Shown here: piece after piece, positions 7,450 through 16,110 of the stretch | Layout of the letters: every line of letters starts with the position of its first letter | Position numbering within the stretch: the first letter of the stretch is position 1 | Assembly: GCA_049318625.1 (NCBI GenBank) | Contig: JBMOGA010000009.1 | Location: 1 to 64,000 of the forward strand | Direction of reading: 5' to 3' | Origin: JBMOGA01 sp049318625 | GTDB taxonomy: Bacteria; Pseudomonadota; Alphaproteobacteria; Rhizobiales; Hyphomicrobiaceae | Length of the DNA stretch: 64,000 nucleotides | Translations under genes and position numbers: made by a program | The notes under the pieces: model-generated | What the model saw: only the letters and a program-made list of their open reading frames with translations | Database searches by the model: none | What the model was told of the DNA's origin: nothing

Positions 7450-8784
7450 TCACGGGGCGGTCACGAGACCATGTCCGCTATCGCGCGACGACGAGGGCAG
7501 CTGCCGCGCTGCACTAGTCAGTTTACTCCAAAGCGCACGTCCGCGCATCTGCGGATTGGCTTGCGCATAGAGCGCGGCTATTCCGGCAACATGGGGGCAA
7601 GCCATGCTGGTGCCGCTGATCCTCGTGTACTGATCGGGCATGGTCCAGGCGGAATGGATGTCGATGCCCGGCCCCGCGATATCGACTGCGCCGCCGTTCT
7701 GGTTGATCTCGCCGTTTGAGAACGGCGCGACGGCCATGTTCTTGTCGATCGCCGCGACGGCCATGATCGACTTGCAGTTGGCCGGGCTGGCGACTGGCGC
7801 GATGAAGCCCGGGCGATCCGAATCGTTCCCCGCCGCAGCGATCAGAAGACATCCGCGCGCCAGCGCGCGCTGGCCGGCCATTTCGTAAGCGATGTCGGGG
7901 CGTTGTCCTGCCTGGGTGCGGCTGCCGAGCGACATCGAGACGACGTGGCAGCCGGCACCGACGGCCCAGCCGATACCGCCCAGCACCGATGTCGTCGATC
8001 CACGCCCTCTGCTGCCCAGCACCTTACCGATGTAGAGTTCCGCCTCGCTCGCAATGCCGTATCTCGGGGTGCGGGCGGGCGCGCGGCCGCCCGCCGCCGT
8101 GCCAGCGCAATGGGTGCCGTGGCCGTGGCCGTCCTGCACGTCCTCGCCGTCGATGAACGAGCGGGTGACAATCTCGCGGTTGGTGAAATCGGGGTGGCGC
8201 ATATCCAGCCCGGTGTCGAGCACTGCGAGCTTGATGCCGCGGCCGGTGTAGCTGGACTGGATGACCCGGGTCGCCTGCAGTCCCCAGGTGGCCTGGGCCT
8301 CGTTCCACTCGGGTGCCACCGTCTCTGCGGCGGCGTCGGACGGCTCGCCCAGCAGGCGCGCCAAGAGGTCGTTCATGCCGTCGCGATAGCCGCGCAGGTA
8401 ATTGCGGGTTGCTGCATCGAGGCCGGGGAACGCCATCACTTCGCGATCCGGCTCGATCGCCAGGATGCCGGTCGGGTGGGTGACACTCGCCTCGAGGTTG
8501 GTCACCATGTCGGGGTCGAGAATGACCGACGCTATGCCGAGTTCGGCGAACAACATGCTGGTGCCTTCGCTCTCGGCCTTGGCAATCGAGAACCCAGGCT
8601 CGTCGGCCGAAGCCAGATGCACGGATGCCAACTCGTGAAACTGGCTCTTGACGAAGCCGACATCGAGATGGTCGGCCATGGTGACGATGAAGCGCCGCGT
8701 CGTCTCGGGAAGGTTGGTCGGCGGGATCTGGACGGACATTTCCCGCCGTGCGACCGGCCTGCGAACCCGGGTGGATTTGCGCAT
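7450..8784 (-). CDS. S8 family subtilisin-like serine peptidase
   Basis: 444 residues; ATG 8784 has AAGGGGAG upstream. The catalytic triad is intact: Asp190 in AVLDTGLD, His222 in GHGHGTHCAGT and Ser393 in SGTSMACPHVAG, with oxyanion Asn320 in AAAGND. Residues ~30-120 precede the catalytic domain and look like a propeptide ending (HPTGILAIEPDREVMAF). No signal peptide or membrane segment is visible, so it may stay in the cytosol or leave by another route. The catalytic domain ends close to the C-terminus with no added module. A second, separate propeptide-like protein is encoded just downstream. The substrate is unknown. Confidence 0.9.
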   Translation of the reverse strand: MRKSTRVRRPVARREMSVQIPPTNLPETTRRFIVTMADHLDVGFVKSQFHELASVHLASADEPGFSIAKAESEGTSMLFAELGIASVILDPDMVTNLEASVTHPTGILAIEPDREVMAFPGLDAATRNYLRGYRDGMNDLLARLLGEPSDAAAETVAPEWNEAQATWGLQATRVIQSSYTGRGIKLAVLDTGLDMRHPDFTNREIVTRSFIDGEDVQDGHGHGTHCAGTAAGGRAPARTPRYGIASEAELYIGKVLGSRGRGSTTSVLGGIGWAVGAGCHVVSMSLGSRTQAGQRPDIAYEMAGQRALARGCLLIAAAGNDSDRPGFIAPVASPANCKSIMAVAAIDKNMAVAPFSNGEINQNGGAVDIAGPGIDIHSAWTMPDQYTRISGTSMACPHVAGIAALYAQANPQMRGRALWSKLTSAARQLPSSSRDSGHGLVTAP

Positions 8785-8861
8785 CGCTCACTCCCCTTCT
8801 GTGCCTCGGCCAGATGAGGAGCGGCGGGTCCCTTGCGGGCAACTGGGCAGTCACCCAGGTT

Positions 8862-9842
8862 TCAAGCCGTGACGGCGGCTTTCGCTGCCGCGACGATCTT
8901 GTCGGTGGTGACACGGACCTCGTTCTCGAGCGGCGGGGCGAAGGGAATCGGGATCCGCGGCGCGCCGAGGCGCTTGGCGACCTTAAGGCCCTGGGGACCG
9001 AGGCGATCAACCACGCGGGCGACGATCTCGGCGCCGAAGCCGCCGACTTCGACCGCCTCGTGGACGACCAGCAGCCGACCGGTGCGCCGGACCGAAGCGA
9101 CCACGGCCTCCTCGTCCCAAGGCCAGATGGTGCGCAGGTCGAGCAGATCGGCCTTGATGCCTTGGGCCGCCAGTTTCGACACGGCGTCGGCGGCGCGCGG
9201 TACCATGGCGCTCCACGAGACGATCGTCAGATCATTGCCGCTGGCGACGGTGCGGGCCTTGCCGAAGGGGATCGGCTCGATGACGTCCGAGAGCGTGCCG
9301 GGCGCCTGCCAGAGATCCTTGGGATCGAAGAACAGGACGGGATCGTCGGAACGGATGGCGGTGACCAAAAGTCCGGCCTCGTCTTCGGCGGTCGACGGGC
9401 AGACGACCACGACACCCGGAAGGTGGGCAAACCAGGATTCGAGCATTTGGCTATGCTGGGCGGCGGAGTTCCGCCACATGCCGTGCGGCATGCGGACGAC
9501 GACGGAGGGGCGGGCCTGCCCGCCGAACATGTAGCGGACCTTGGCGATCTGGTTGACCAGTTCGTCCATGGCACACATCACGAAGTCGAAGATCCGCATT
9601 TCGATGACGGGCCGCGTGCCGACGAGAGCGGCCCCGAGGCCGGCGCCCATGATCGTCGACTCGGAGATCGGCGTGGAGACGACGCGCTCCGGTCCGAATT
9701 CGTCGAGGAACCCCTTGTACTGGCCCCATAGGCCACCGCGCGCGACGTCCTCGCCGAGCACCCAGACGGTCTTGTCGCGGCGCATCTCCTGCTGGACGGC
9801 GAGGCGGCCGGCTTCGATCAAAGTGACGTCGGCCATGGTCAT
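8862..9842 (-). CDS. Alpha-ketoacid dehydrogenase E1 component, beta subunit
   Basis: 326-residue transketolase-like beta subunit of a thiamine-diphosphate E1. Marks are VWVLGEDVARGG, FGPERVVSTPISES, MRIFDFVMCAMDEL, and the transketolase C-terminal domain with LVVHEAVEVGGFGAEI. The start at 9842 overlaps the alpha-subunit stop by four bases (ATGA), so subunits are translationally coupled. It decarboxylates a 2-oxo acid with the alpha subunit and would pass the acyl group to an E2 lipoyl protein, but no E2 or E3 gene is in the window. Acetoin or pyruvate dehydrogenase-type substrates are possible; the sequence does not decide. Confidence 0.87.
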   Translation of the reverse strand: MTMADVTLIEAGRLAVQQEMRRDKTVWVLGEDVARGGLWGQYKGFLDEFGPERVVSTPISESTIMGAGLGAALVGTRPVIEMRIFDFVMCAMDELVNQIAKVRYMFGGQARPSVVVRMPHGMWRNSAAQHSQMLESWFAHLPGVVVVCPSTAEDEAGLLVTAIRSDDPVLFFDPKDLWQAPGTLSDVIEPIPFGKARTVASGNDLTIVSWSAMVPRAADAVSKLAAQGIKADLLDLRTIWPWDEEAVVASVRRTGRLLVVHEAVEVGGFGAEIVARVVDRLGPQGLKVAKRLGAPRIPIPFAPPLENEVRVTTDKIVAAAKAAVTA

Positions 9843-10846
9843 GCCCCCCGCGCGCTGGCGCCGATATCCTGGACGTCTTCGTAGGCGACCTGTGGGTCGG
9901 GCCACGCGGCGGCCGTCGCCCCTGCGCGGGCGGCGCCCATCTCGGTTTCGGCGGCCGCCTTGATGGCGGCCAGATCGGCGTCACCCAGTCCACGGTCGCG
10001 CAACAGCGCGGCGGCGCGTGCGATCGGACATCTGGCCTTGCCGGCCTCCACCTCGGCCGGATCGCGCCAGGCGGCGGCATCGGTCGAGGTATGGCCGGTC
10101 CAGCGGTAGGTGGTCGCGTGCAGCAGGTGCGGGCCCCGGCCACGACGGATATCGGCGATCAGGCGGCCCGCCGCGTCATCGACCGCGCCGACGTCGTTGC
10201 CGTCGACCGATACCGCCGTCACGCCGAGCGACTCCGCCCGGGCGGCCACGCCTGGTCCGGCTGTCACGCTGGTAGCCGTCGTGAAGGCGGCGACTCCGTT
10301 GTCTTCGCAGACGAACAGGACGGGCAGTTCATAAAGGGCGGCCCAGTTCAGTCCCTCGAGGAACGGCCCGCGATTGATTGCGCCGTCGCCGAAGAAGCAG
10401 ACCGCGATGGCGCTCGAGCGCAGCATCTTCAGGCCCTGGGCTGCGCCGACCGCGATCGGAATCCCGCCGGCGACCACGCCATTCGCGCCGAGCATGCCGA
10501 CCGAGAAGTCGGCGATATGCATGGAGCCGCCCTTGCCGCGGCAATAGCCGCCGTCGCGTCCGTAAAGTTCCAGAAACATCGGTGCCGGATCGGCGCCCTT
10601 GGCGAGCACGTGACCGTGGCCGCGGTGGTTGGAGGTCAACCGGTCCTCGCGGGTGAGGTTGGCACAGACGCCGGCGGCTACACCCTCCTGCCCGAGCGAA
10701 ACGTGGAGCGGGCCAGGTATCTCGCCAGCCTTGTAGCCCGCCAAAGCTGTTTCCTCGAAGGCCCGAATGCGGACCATCATGCGGTAGAGATCGACGAGGC
10801 GGCGTACATTGTCGCCGGCGCGTTCGGCCGAGGCTGTGGGTGGCAT
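9839..10846 (-). CDS. Alpha-ketoacid (pyruvate/acetoin-type) dehydrogenase E1 component, alpha subunit
   Basis: 335 residues. The thiamine-diphosphate motif begins GDGAINRG near residue 160 and ends with EDNGV about 25 residues on. Also visible: SLGQEGVAAGVCA, SNHRGHGHVLAKG, GKGGSMHIAD and GANGVVAGGIPIAVG, all hallmarks of the two-subunit E1 family. It leads the E1 alpha-beta pair and starts at ATG 10846, divergent from the duplicated unknown gene with 164 bases between them. Many stand-alone pairs of this type are annotated pyruvate or acetoin dehydrogenase; with no E2 present its partner complex is unidentified. Confidence 0.87.
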   Translation of the reverse strand: MPPTASAERAGDNVRRLVDLYRMMVRIRAFEETALAGYKAGEIPGPLHVSLGQEGVAAGVCANLTREDRLTSNHRGHGHVLAKGADPAPMFLELYGRDGGYCRGKGGSMHIADFSVGMLGANGVVAGGIPIAVGAAQGLKMLRSSAIAVCFFGDGAINRGPFLEGLNWAALYELPVLFVCEDNGVAAFTTATSVTAGPGVAARAESLGVTAVSVDGNDVGAVDDAAGRLIADIRRGRGPHLLHATTYRWTGHTSTDAAAWRDPAEVEAGKARCPIARAAALLRDRGLGDADLAAIKAAAETEMGAARAGATAAAWPDPQVAYEDVQDIGASARGA

Positions 10847-11010
10847 GACGGCTCCGGTGTTGTTGTCGTTGCCCCGGCCGGCAGCCGCGCGTGCAGCGAC
10901 GGCCGGCCATGTGCCGGGTGGTAACGTTTCCCGTTGCGAGGATCGGCGAGCGAGGTCACAAAATCAAGCCGGGCAAGTGCCAGGATCGTCGGAAGGGGCA
11001 GGGACCAGCC

Positions 11011-11835
11011 ATGCGCAAAGCGCCGATTGTACTGGATAGCGTCACGCATTTGACGGGCGAGCATTCAGGTGCTGCAGGCCTGTGCGCGTCACACGGCGGG
11101 CGATATGCGGCCTACTACGCCGCCAAGATGGGCATAGGCGCGGTCATCCTGTGCGACGCCGGAATCGGCCGGGAGCAGGCCGGGATCGCCGGGCTCGCGC
11201 TGCTGGAGGGCCTGTCGGTGCCGGCGGCCACCTTCTCCAACAGGACGGCGCGGATCGGCGACGGGCAGGATGCGCTGGCGCGCGGTGTTCTCAGCTTCGT
11301 CAACGGACCCGCCGCGGCGCTGGGTCTTGCGCCGGGGATGGCATGTCGCGAAGCGCTGGCGAAGCTCGCGGCGGCCGACCTCACCGCCGCGCCCAAGCCG
11401 CCCGAGATCGCCGAGGCACGGGTCACCGTCAGTGCGCCGGATGCCAAGGTCAAAATCTTCGTGCTCGACTCGATCTCGCTGGTCGCGCCCGAGGACGAGG
11501 GCCAGATCGTCGTCACGGCCTCGCACGGGGCGCTGTTGCCGACCAAGCCCGGCGAAGCTGTCAAATACAAGGTTGCGGCGGTGGTGTGCAACGATGCCGA
11601 TCGCGGGATCGAGGACGCGGGATTGTCGCGGTTGGCGGCTCTCGACAAGGCCGGTATTGCCGGGGCGTGCGTGTCGGCCTTTTCGGCGCGCATCGGCGAC
11701 GGCATGTCGAGCCTCGACGACGGGTTCATCTCGGTGCTGAACGATACCGCGCGGACAATGGGTGGACAGATAGGCCAGAGCTGCCGGGTGTTCGTGGCGG
11801 CCATGGTCGCGGCGCGGACGCGGCAACTCGGATGA
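11011..11835 (+). CDS. Protein of unknown function with two tandem homologous halves
   Basis: 274 residues; start ATG 11011 follows GGAAGGGGCAGGG. I do not recognise the family. The two halves resemble each other: a DSVTHLTG..SHGG segment followed by MGIGAVILCDAGIGREQAG, LEGLSVPAATFSNRTARIGDG and GVLSFVN is echoed by DSISLVAPED..SHGA, VAAVVCNDADRGIEDAG, KAGIAGACVSAFSARIGDG and GFISVLN. No signal peptide or membrane segment is present. It overlaps the next gene (CoA-transferase alpha-like subunit) by four bases, so it is coupled to that pair and likely serves the same pathway. It also lies next to the box genes. Function unknown. Confidence 0.75.
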   Translation: MRKAPIVLDSVTHLTGEHSGAAGLCASHGGRYAAYYAAKMGIGAVILCDAGIGREQAGIAGLALLEGLSVPAATFSNRTARIGDGQDALARGVLSFVNGPAAALGLAPGMACREALAKLAAADLTAAPKPPEIAEARVTVSAPDAKVKIFVLDSISLVAPEDEGQIVVTASHGALLPTKPGEAVKYKVAAVVCNDADRGIEDAGLSRLAALDKAGIAGACVSAFSARIGDGMSSLDDGFISVLNDTARTMGGQIGQSCRVFVAAMVAARTRQLG

Positions 11836-12659
11836 CCGAAACGAGCCCCGCCGTCGTCGATCTCGAGACGCTGGTGGCCCAGGTGCCGGATGGCGCCTCG
11901 GTGGCCATTCCGCCCGACTATTCCGGGTGCGCCATGGCGGCCGTGAAGGCGCTGATCCGACGGGGCGTGCGTGATCTGCATCTCATCGGCGTGCCGAGCG
12001 GCGGGGTGCAGGCGGACTGGCTGATCGGTGCGGGGTGTGTGCGCTCCGTCGAGGCGGCGGCGATGACGCTCGGCGAGCAGGGGTTGCCACCGCGGTTCGC
12101 CGAGGCGCTGAAGGCCGGGCGGCTCGCGATGAAGGACGCGACCTGTCCGGTCATTCATGCCGGTCTCCAGGCGGCCGAAAAGGGTATCCCGTTCCTGCCG
12201 CTGCGCGGCATCCTCGGATCGGACCTGTTGAAGCATCGCCCGGACTGGACGGTGATCGACAATCCGATGGCCGATGGTCCCGATCCGATCGTGCTGGTGC
12301 CGGCGATCCGGCCGGATGTCGCGCTGTTTCACGCGCGTGCCGCCGACCGCAACGGCAACGTGTGGATCGGCGTCCGCCGCGAACTGATGCTGATGGCGCA
12401 TGCCGCCAAGGCGACGCTGGTCACCGTCGAAGGCGTCGAGGACACCGATTTCCTCGCCGACGATATTCTGGCCGCCGGCACCATACCGGCGCTCTACGTC
12501 ACCGCCATCGCGGTGGCTGCGCAGGGCGCGGCGCCGGTGGGACTGGCCGGCGCCTATCCGCCGGACGAGGTCGCGCTGGCGGCCTATGCGGCGGAGGCCC
12601 GCACGGCCGAGGGGTTCGCCCGTTGGCTGGCCACGCACGTACTGGCAGGCGCGGCATGA
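11832..12659 (+). CDS. CoA-transferase family subunit A (glutaconate CoA-transferase GctA/IpdA-like)
   Basis: 275-residue family I CoA-transferase alpha-like subunit. HLIGVPSGGVQADWLIGAG near residue 50, GIPFLPLRGILGSD, and DVALFHARAADRNGNVWIG are typical. The start ATG 11832 overlaps the upstream stop (ATGA), and the stop overlaps the subunit B start in the same way. Members of this family include glutaconate CoA-transferases and the IpdAB ring-cleaving hydrolases, so it may be either a transferase or a CoA-ester hydrolase. Placement next to the benzoate cluster suggests a late aromatic or dicarboxylate CoA step, but that is an inference. Confidence 0.8.
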   Translation: MTETSPAVVDLETLVAQVPDGASVAIPPDYSGCAMAAVKALIRRGVRDLHLIGVPSGGVQADWLIGAGCVRSVEAAAMTLGEQGLPPRFAEALKAGRLAMKDATCPVIHAGLQAAEKGIPFLPLRGILGSDLLKHRPDWTVIDNPMADGPDPIVLVPAIRPDVALFHARAADRNGNVWIGVRRELMLMAHAAKATLVTVEGVEDTDFLADDILAAGTIPALYVTAIAVAAQGAAPVGLAGAYPPDEVALAAYAAEARTAEGFARWLATHVLAGAA

Positions 12660-13381
12660 GCCGGGCGGAGACGATGATCGCGGCGATCGTGCCGATGCTG
12701 ATGGGGCTCGGCCATGTGGCGGTCGGCGCCAGCTCGCCCGTGCCGGGTTCGGCGGCGCTGCTCGCGCGGGCGCTGTCGGGCGGCCGGCTCAGGGTCTCGC
12801 TGCTCGGCAGCCGGCAGCACAATCCGTTCACCGATGGCGGGCGTGAGCTGTTCGACTGCGCGGCGCAAGGCCGAATCGACGCGTTCTTCCTGTCCGGCGG
12901 GCAGATCGACGGGCAGGCGAACGTCAATCTCGTCGGGCTCGGCGGCTACCCGGTGCCGAAGGTGCGGTTTCCAGGCTCTTTCGGCTCGGCCTATCTCTAT
13001 CACCTCATACCGCGGGTCATCCTGTTTCGCGAGGAGCACTCGCCGCGCACGTTGGTCGAGCGGGTCGATTTCGTCAGTGCCGCCGGAGTGTCGCCAGCGG
13101 GCGAATATCGTCCAGGCGGCCCGCATGCGCTGGTGACGGGGCTGTGCGTCTTCAGCTTCGAGCGAACGCACGGCCGGTTTCGCCTGGAAAGCACGCACCC
13201 CGGCGTGACGGCCGCGGACGTGCGGGCGGCGACGGGGTTCGACTACGCTGTCGGGGCGGGCGAGGTGCCGCAGACGCCGGTACTGACCGAGGTGGCTCGT
13301 GCTCTCCTCAGAGGCCGCGTGGCCGAGGAAATCGCCGAGATCTATCCGGGGTTCGCGCGGTCGTTGTCGGCTTCGGCCTGA
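12656..13381 (+). CDS. CoA-transferase family subunit B (GctB/IpdB-like)
   Basis: 241-residue beta-like partner of the preceding subunit. The core marks are GHVAVGASSPVPGSAALLAR, FLSGGQIDGQANVNLVGLGG and VKVRFPGSFGSAYL-type residues (KVRFPGSFGSAYL). Start ATG 12656 overlaps the subunit A stop by four bases. Its last 40 bases overlap the 3 prime end of the convergent boxR gene (from 13342), a real antisense overlap of two coding sequences. Whether the active-site glutamate of true CoA-transferases is kept needs alignment, so the reaction is left open between CoA transfer and CoA-ester hydrolysis. Confidence 0.8.
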   Translation: MSRAETMIAAIVPMLMGLGHVAVGASSPVPGSAALLARALSGGRLRVSLLGSRQHNPFTDGGRELFDCAAQGRIDAFFLSGGQIDGQANVNLVGLGGYPVPKVRFPGSFGSAYLYHLIPRVILFREEHSPRTLVERVDFVSAAGVSPAGEYRPGGPHALVTGLCVFSFERTHGRFRLESTHPGVTAADVRAATGFDYAVGAGEVPQTPVLTEVARALLRGRVAEEIAEIYPGFARSLSASA

Positions 13382-14289
13382 TCGGCGATTTTGGTGTTGA
13401 TGAGACGAACCAGCCCCGCCAGTGCGGCGTCCTCGGTGATGCCCGAGGTGTCGAACACTGCGTGGGCCTGGCTGTAGAGGGTCGTTCGGCTCGCCAGGAT
13501 CGCCCGCAGATCCTCCATGGCCTGTTGGCTCGCCTGCATGGGGCGCCAGTCCCCCTGATCGGCGACGCGCTGCATGTGCTCTTCCGGGGCCGCCTGCAGC
13601 CATATGACGTGGCAGGTCGAGAGAAGAAGGTCGAAGGTCGCAGGCTCCGTCGCGATGCTGCCGCCGGTCGCGATGACGGCGCGGTCGTGCGCCTTGACGA
13701 CCGCTTCCAGCGCCGCGGCTTCGCGACGGCGGAAGCCGGTCTGGCCCTCGGCCGCGAACAGGGCCGCAAGCGACATGCCGCTGGTCCGCTCGATCTCGCG
13801 GTCCAGCTCGATGAAGGGGAAGCCGATCGCCTCGGCTGACCGTCGCCCGAGCGCCGTCTTGCCGGCGCCGCGCAGCCCGATCAGCGCGACGCGCTGCTCC
13901 GGGCTCGATGCACGGCCGAACCTTCGAGTCACCAGGGCGCGCAGCTCGCGCACTTCGTCGACCGAAAGGCGGTCGATCCGATGGCGCAGCAGGGCGACGT
14001 CGACCGAGGGGTCGGGACGGTCGGAGACGAGGTCCTGCACGGCGATGCCCATGGCCGACGCGATCTGCCGCAGCACCAGCAGGGAGGCATTGCCCGAGCC
14101 GGTCTCGAGCTGGGCGAGATAGCGCTCCGAGACGCCGGATGCATGGGCCAAGACCCGGCGCGACATGCCGCGCCGCGCCCGTTGCAGGCGCACGCGCTCA
14201 CCGACGAGATGGAGATAGCTCTCCTCGTCGGCGCTGGTGCCGCGACGGGGCTCCTGGGCGCTGCTCCTCGCATCGGTCGACATCGGCAT
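13342..14289 (-). CDS. boxR: BoxR/BzdR-type transcriptional regulator (HTH-XRE plus shikimate-kinase-like domain)
   Basis: 315 residues with two domains. Residues ~25-90 form an XRE-type helix-turn-helix (GERVRLQRARRGMSRRVLA, SGVSERYLAQLETGSGNAS). From ~135 onward comes a shikimate-kinase-like fold with the P-loop GLRGAGKTALG and the GFPFIELD strand. This is the architecture of BzdR/BoxR, repressors released by benzoyl-CoA that control anaerobic (bzd) and aerobic (box) benzoate genes. It is divergent from benzoate-CoA ligase, 154 bases apart, where it likely binds. Two close ATG codons (14289, 14283) are possible starts. Its 3 prime end overlaps the convergent CoA-transferase gene by 40 bases. 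Confidence 0.88.
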   Translation of the reverse strand: MPMSTDARSSAQEPRRGTSADEESYLHLVGERVRLQRARRGMSRRVLAHASGVSERYLAQLETGSGNASLLVLRQIASAMGIAVQDLVSDRPDPSVDVALLRHRIDRLSVDEVRELRALVTRRFGRASSPEQRVALIGLRGAGKTALGRRSAEAIGFPFIELDREIERTSGMSLAALFAAEGQTGFRRREAAALEAVVKAHDRAVIATGGSIATEPATFDLLLSTCHVIWLQAAPEEHMQRVADQGDWRPMQASQQAMEDLRAILASRTTLYSQAHAVFDTSGITEDAALAGLVRLINTKIADQAEADNDRANPG

Positions 14290-14323
14290 GGACTGGCGCG
14301 TCCGCGTCCTTTCTCGACCCGCA

Positions 14324-14351
14324 TTGGCAGCGGGCCCGGGTCAAATATACT
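14324..14351 (+). promoter_or_regulatory. Predicted sigma-70 promoter of the benzoate-CoA ligase gene
   Basis: TTGGCA at 14324-14329 and TATACT at 14346-14351 are separated by 16 bases, each five of six to consensus. Transcription would start near 14358, giving a leader of about 85 bases before ATG 14444. It lies in the boxR/ligase divergent region. Confidence 0.5.
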
Positions 14352-14443
14352 ACCGGGAACGTGTCGAAGAGCGGGAACCGCCAAGCGACCGATCGACGCC
14401 GGAGGAGCAACCGGCGCCCCGGGGAGGAAACGAGAGGCTTCAG

Positions 14444-15988
<1,545 letters not shown>

Positions 15989-16012
15989 ATCGGGCTGGAC
16001 TCCCATTCCTCG

Positions 16013-16026
16013 TGCATTATAGTGCA
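16013..16026. promoter_or_regulatory. Candidate BoxR/BzdR operator upstream of boxC (TGCA-N6-TGCA)
   Basis: TGCA at 16013-16016 and TGCA at 16023-16026 flank TTATAG, which itself gives a TATAGT -10-like box at 16018-16023. Repeated TGCA elements are the known recognition signature of BzdR-type regulators, and the site sits 85 bases before boxC. A repressor there would cover the promoter. Confidence 0.45.
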
Positions 16027-16110
16027 GGGCAACGGCGGTTACGGCGATGAACCGACGGGCCGAAGTGCCCCCGCCACGGGAACGAGGAAACGCCCAGGGA
16101 GCGAGGCTCC

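Noticed and set aside
11082..12659. Long alternative frames across the CoA-transferase region
   Set aside because: They are arginine-rich shadow translations of the coupled genes; starts inside the real genes with ATGA overlaps explain the region fully.
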